From: Bdellovibrionales bacterium GWA1_52_35
GTDB lineage: Bacteria; Bdellovibrionota; UBA1018
NCBI GenBank assembly: GCA_001769805.1
Contig: MEPO01000019.1
Span: 1 to 37,092 of the forward strand
Direction: 5' to 3'
Length of the DNA stretch: 37,092 bases
Below the pieces are notes generated by a model. The model saw nothing but the letters and a program-made list of their open reading frames with translations. It was not told the origin of the DNA and made no database searches. Shown here one piece after another: positions 33,770 through 37,092 of the stretch (position 1 is the stretch's first letter; each line of letters begins with the position of its first letter). Position numbers and translations under genes: made by a program.

Positions 33770-34813
33770 CTAGTTTTTGGCCTTCAGTTCCGATAATAGT
33801 GCTTTGAAAAGTTCCGGTGGTTCGGCTTCGAAATGCAGCTTCTTTCCGGTTACAGGGTGCTCAAATCCGAGAACCCGCGCATGCAGCGCCTGCCCGGGTA
33901 AACTCGAAATCACCGTCCGGACTTTTGGAGAAAGCGCCGTCCATTTTGTATGACGCGTGGTGGGAGCACCATAAGCCGGATCCCCCATAATCGAGCAGCC
34001 CAAGGCCGTCAGGTGCACCCGTACCTGATGCGTGCGCCCCGTCTCCAGCTTCACTTCAATCCAGCTCGCGGTTACAGAACCCTTTTCATTGTAAAAGGAT
34101 TCCAGCACCTTGTAATGACTGATCGCCTTGCGCCCACCCTTCACATTGACCGCCATCTTCTTACGGTCGGACGGGCTCCGCCCGAGCGTTGTTTCAATCG
34201 TACCGGACAGCGTCTTGGGTATCCCGTAACAGAGCGCCCAGTACGTGCGATCGATAGCGTGCGAGGCAAAAACCTTCATCAACTTCTGATGTGCAAGATC
34301 GGTTTTCGTGATCACCAGTGCGCCGCTCGTGTTCTTGTCGATACGGTGGACGATCCCGGGTCGCAGGGTGCCGCCGATCCCACTGAGATCTTTGATATGA
34401 AAAAGCAACGCGTTCACGAGAGTGCCGTCCAGCTGGGTTGACGACGGATGGACAGTCAGACCCTGGGGTTTGTTCACAACCAGAAGGTGTTCGTCTTCAA
34501 AAAGAATATCGATCGGAAGATCCTGAGGCGTGGCTGCGAGCGCTTTTGCGGCCGGAAAGGATATCAAAACGATCTGTCCGGCTTGCAAGCGATCCTTTGA
34601 CTTGAGGGGTTTTTCGTCCACCACTATAAAACCAGCTTCCAATAACTTCTGAATCTGGGTTCTTGATGTCTGAACCGGGGTTTCGGTACTTGATTTGCCG
34701 AGCCCGACTTCCAAGGCAATCGAAATCATCCGGTCTGCGCGGCAATCTCCGACGTCCAAAGTAATGAGATCTTCTTCCGAAACAAGCCAGCTCCATTGGA
34801 TCGGTGCTGTCAT
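33770..34813 (-). CDS. rluD: RluD-type ribosomal large-subunit pseudouridine synthase
   Basis: A 347-residue RluA-family enzyme that isomerises uridines in 23S rRNA. An N-terminal S4 RNA-binding domain (about 20-90, including SRTQIQKLLEAGFIVVD) precedes the catalytic domain. Motif I is around LLVVNKPQGLTVHPS, and motif II is GIVHRIDKNTSGALVI with the catalytic Asp. Later come the typical ETGRTHQVRVHLTALG and a C-terminal LHARVLGFEHPVTG. RluD is the best guess because of the S4 domain, the length and the neighbouring pgeF, but RluC cannot be excluded. Its ATG overlaps the stop of the upstream HTH gene as ATGA, so it is the last gene of a coupled three-gene operon. Confidence 0.9.
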   Translation of the reverse strand: MTAPIQWSWLVSEEDLITLDVGDCRADRMISIALEVGLGKSSTETPVQTSRTQIQKLLEAGFIVVDEKPLKSKDRLQAGQIVLISFPAAKALAATPQDLPIDILFEDEHLLVVNKPQGLTVHPSSTQLDGTLVNALLFHIKDLSGIGGTLRPGIVHRIDKNTSGALVITKTDLAHQKLMKVFASHAIDRTYWALCYGIPKTLSGTIETTLGRSPSDRKKMAVNVKGGRKAISHYKVLESFYNEKGSVTASWIEVKLETGRTHQVRVHLTALGCSIMGDPAYGAPTTRHTKWTALSPKVRTVISSLPGQALHARVLGFEHPVTGKKLHFEAEPPELFKALLSELKAKN

Positions 34814-35517
34814 TTGTCTTGTTTGGGGGTGGATTGATTGTAGCGGGCAATATAGGCTGCAGCCACCCTGTCGTGCGGGAGTTTCAAAACCTTGGATATC
34901 TGCGAAACAAATCCCCGCAGATAAACTGGAGCGGGAAATTTCGCGAAGTTCTCTTCCTCGATTGCCACGATGTTGGACTTGGAAATTTTGGTGTTGGCCG
35001 CCATTTCTTCAATCGAGATTCCTTTTGTTTCCCGGACCCGCCGGATCAGGCTCCCGTGCCACTCCACTTCCTGGGCAATCTGCTCCTCAAGGAGCAAAGA
35101 GCCCGATGCCTGAGGTGTCGGGTTTATCGGGGCAGACTCGGAAGTACCGGGGAAGTCTGAATTCGCATGTGCAAAATCGGTGGGAGGGGCCACCAGCAAT
35201 TCATACTCCGGATGGGAGGCATTCATCATCGGGGGAGTGCGGTCGATCGAAATAATTTTTGAAACGTCGGAGGTCCAAACGCCATGGCATTTGTCATATT
35301 CAGCCCGCTGGTCCGGATTGGACAGCACTGTGTAAGCCTGCTCGATCCGTTTGAGGGCATCTTCTCGCTCCTGTGCGCTGACCAGCGTGTATAAAGCGAC
35401 ATTATCCCGTGTAAAGGCGGACTTCGACCGAATATAGGCGGCCTGAACCTCCTGTGAAGTCGCATCTGGAAGCAGCTCGAGGATTTCGTAGTGAGTGGAC
35501 TTTTCGTCAAAACTCAT
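34810..35517 (-). CDS. Degenerate J-domain plus RodZ-like HTH protein
   Basis: A 235-residue cytosolic protein. Residues about 8-75 have the helical layout of a DnaJ J-domain (HYEILELLPDATSQEVQAAY ... RIEQAYTVLSNPDQRAEYD). The obligatory HPD loop is replaced by a TRD-containing segment, so it should not activate DnaK. A Pro/Ser-rich linker (about 95-140) leads to a helix-turn-helix of the RodZ/HTH_25 type (about 155-225; RETKGISIEEMAANTKIS, then IEEENFAKFPAPVYLRGFV). It has no membrane helix, unlike RodZ. Both ends show ATGA overlaps with neighbours, so it is made in step with the ParA-like ATPase and RluD. It may link the ATPase to DNA or to a polar structure (inference). Confidence 0.85.
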   Translation of the reverse strand: MSFDEKSTHYEILELLPDATSQEVQAAYIRSKSAFTRDNVALYTLVSAQEREDALKRIEQAYTVLSNPDQRAEYDKCHGVWTSDVSKIISIDRTPPMMNASHPEYELLVAPPTDFAHANSDFPGTSESAPINPTPQASGSLLLEEQIAQEVEWHGSLIRRVRETKGISIEEMAANTKISKSNIVAIEEENFAKFPAPVYLRGFVSQISKVLKLPHDRVAAAYIARYNQSTPKQDK

Positions 35518-36515
35518 TTTTTAACGTTGTTATACCTTTTAAAAATTTGCTGCACCATGCGGTCGATGTTCATCACCAGCCTGGAATTCGGAAATTCCAA
35601 CAGCATGGGCCTCTTGCGACGAATGGCTTGCCATACAGAGCTGTCGTAATCCAGGTACCCAAGATAATCCATCTCTATTCCGAAATATTTTTTACAGACA
35701 GTCTTCACTGAGTAGCCAACGTCAATATCTGACTGTGTTCTCGCTTGGTTTACAATCAGCTTTGGATTGAAGCACGCAATGGAGCGCTTCAGGCGCACGG
35801 CAGCTTCCGGGTTACTCTGTGAAACCTCGCGAAATAGATCCGAAGGCGTTCGGATGTTGCGTTCATTCCTGGAATCCATCGCCACATCGATCAGCGCCTG
35901 GACTTCGAGCAACTTTGGATCATTTCTAAGATGTCTGAAGTAAGCGCTTTTAATGAAGCGATAGGCGTTCTCAATCGAGGTCGGCTCAGGCAACAGCGTG
36001 ATGATTCCAACATTGCTGGACAGGAAAAAATCGATTGTATTGAAAGTGGTTCCGGCACCGAGGTCAAAAATTAAATAATCCGTATCGAGCGAGTTGAGGG
36101 CAGTCAGGAGTCTGGTCTTGTCGACGTCCGAAACATTGGCCACGCCGATCGCGTCCTGTGCACCACTGATTATGTCGAGATGCTGAATTCCGGTCTGAAC
36201 ACGGCAAGCCTCCAGACTGGGGACACGGTCGGAGAAGAAATCACTCAGTGTGTTTTTCGGGAGATCCAGACCGAGCGCTGTGTGCAGATTGGCGCCACCG
36301 AGATCAAGGTCGACCACGACGACGCTGTTACCCAATCGAGAAGCGCTGATCGCCAGACTCGAAGCAATCAGACTTTTGCCTACGCCGCCCTTACCGCCAC
36401 CGACCGCCCAGATCTGTTTGATCCTTCGGGCAGGCGGCCGCGCGACTTCGTCAAAAGCACTGTTGTTGGAGTAGTCAGGTAGGACCGCTTCAAGCGAATT
36501 CACGGTTCCGTCCAT
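35514..36515 (-). CDS. ParA/MinD/FlhG-like ATPase
   Basis: A 333-residue P-loop ATPase of the SIMIBI class. After a ~33-residue N-terminal arm comes the deviant Walker A GGGKGGVGKS (about 39-48). Next are the switch region VVVVDLDLGGANLHTALG and the Walker B-like YLIFDLGAG, then NQARTQSDIDVGYSV near residue 255 and the FlhG/MinD-type GYLDYDSSVWQAIRRKRP. Such proteins position flagella, division sites or other polar structures. No flagellar or min genes are adjacent, so the cargo is unknown. No obvious membrane-targeting helix ends the protein. GAGG lies eight bases before the ATG. First gene of the coupled operon. Confidence 0.9.
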   Translation of the reverse strand: MDGTVNSLEAVLPDYSNNSAFDEVARPPARRIKQIWAVGGGKGGVGKSLIASSLAISASRLGNSVVVVDLDLGGANLHTALGLDLPKNTLSDFFSDRVPSLEACRVQTGIQHLDIISGAQDAIGVANVSDVDKTRLLTALNSLDTDYLIFDLGAGTTFNTIDFFLSSNVGIITLLPEPTSIENAYRFIKSAYFRHLRNDPKLLEVQALIDVAMDSRNERNIRTPSDLFREVSQSNPEAAVRLKRSIACFNPKLIVNQARTQSDIDVGYSVKTVCKKYFGIEMDYLGYLDYDSSVWQAIRRKRPMLLEFPNSRLVMNIDRMVQQIFKRYNNVKK

Positions 36516-36872
36516 GGTTCATTCCTCTTGCCCAAAATGCGCGCATCATGCGCTCTCTATTAAGGATTGACTTCCTGTTGCGCGGAGTCAATGGGTTGTA
36601 TTTGCCTAGTATTTGTCCTAGCCAAAGGACGGTCGCGTTGTTTCGCGTGCGTACTGGTTTACGCACAAAATCTGAAATTCGCGTAAGCCGATGCCCAATT
36701 TCAGTACATCTATTGCGCAGAGTCATCGAACAAGTATTTTTTCGGGAAAACAACCGGCATAACTATTTGGTATTGCAGTAATTTTTCAAAAAAATATATT
36801 ATCCAAAATGACAGAAAACTCGAGGAATTGGCATTTCGATTGCTTTGACTGCTGCTGTTAACCGGAGAATTC
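36516..36872. promoter_or_regulatory. Divergent intergenic region, 357 bases
   Basis: Must contain the promoter of the ATPase operon (- strand) and of the gene at the right edge (+ strand). TTGACTTCC (36567-36575) and GGAGTCAA (36584-36591) form an imperfect inverted repeat that could be an operator. The AT-rich stretch 36755-36815 fits the + strand promoter. No gene is supported here. Confidence 0.35.
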
Positions 36873-37092
36873 ATGAAGCGAACAGTCCAGACCTTCAATC
36901 AAAATAAGGGCTCGGAAGCACTTGCTGCCTTTCCGTTCAGATTGCATGTGCGGACGGATCTTCATCTCACACGAAAAGTTTTCCACATGCTGACGGGCAT
37001 GGCGATTGCGTTCTCATATCTCGCAGGCGTCCCAGCGCCGACCTTAGTCATTGTGCTCAGCTCGATTCTTGGATTTGTGTTCATGATTGAAA
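36873..37092 (+). CDS. Membrane protein resembling dolichol/diacylglycerol kinases (5' part only)
   Basis: The gene runs off the right edge after 73 codons. The ATG at 36873 has GGAG six bases upstream. A ~25-residue polar start is followed by RTDLHLTRKVFHMLTGMAIA and a hydrophobic pair of segments. The R-K-x-x-H-x-x-x-G core before the first membrane helix is characteristic of the dolichol kinase / phosphatidate cytidylyltransferase-like (polyprenol or diacylglycerol kinase) superfamily. The function would be lipid phosphorylation in the inner membrane; the catalytic part is not visible. Confidence 0.6.
   Translation, partial: MKRTVQTFNQNKGSEALAAFPFRLHVRTDLHLTRKVFHMLTGMAIAFSYLAGVPAPTLVIVLSSILGFVFMIE

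Overview
The window looks like a chromosomal segment of a Gram-negative (two-membrane) bacterium of roughly 50% GC. Evidence for two membranes: secreted beta-barrels ending in aromatic residues, an MtrB-type outer-membrane porin and lipoproteins. Several traits resemble uncultured Bdellovibrionota or other former deltaproteobacteria: a ParA / J-like-HTH / RluD operon, very large Ig-repeat lipoproteins, small orphan histidine-kinase-like proteins and multihaem cytochromes. This placement is inferred from gene content only; there is no rRNA or other decisive marker gene in the window.

Layout. Positions 1-90 hold the 3' end of a group II intron (domains V and VI). Positions 104-4758 are a signalling and mobile-DNA patch: a hybrid histidine kinase translationally coupled to a 70-residue protein of unknown function, a small orphan protein resembling a kinase phosphoacceptor helix, an IS3-family transposase remnant, and a second kinase with an RsbRD-like N-terminus. 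Positions 5075-8403 encode four exported proteins of unknown role, two of them beta-barrel-like and two sharing a related N-terminal domain. Positions 8441-9975 are ahcY with an S-adenosylhomocysteine riboswitch in its leader.

The centre of the window (10285-24864, 14.6 kb, all on the + strand) is its most unusual part. It starts with a giant lipoprotein of 23 tandem Ig-like repeats. Three glycine-rich secreted proteins follow, built from 3, 3 and 2 copies of a ~300-residue module. They share a near-identical ~215-residue C-terminal domain and are joined by overlapping or nearly touching stop/start codons. It reads like one operon for a large cell-surface structure, and I recognise no described system with this layout.

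Next come an MFS transporter and an M1-type metallopeptidase lipoprotein, then infA (TTG start) with a zinc-ribbon partner on the - strand. A short acidic protein and a cyclic-nucleotide-binding protein precede a two-gene extracellular electron-transfer module: a decahaem MtrA/DmsE cytochrome and an MtrB/PioB porin, closed by a strong terminator. The right end holds pgeF, convergent with an ATGA-coupled operon (ParA/MinD-like ATPase, degenerate J-domain/HTH protein, RluD-type pseudouridine synthase), and the first 73 codons of a membrane protein resembling dolichol/diacylglycerol kinases.
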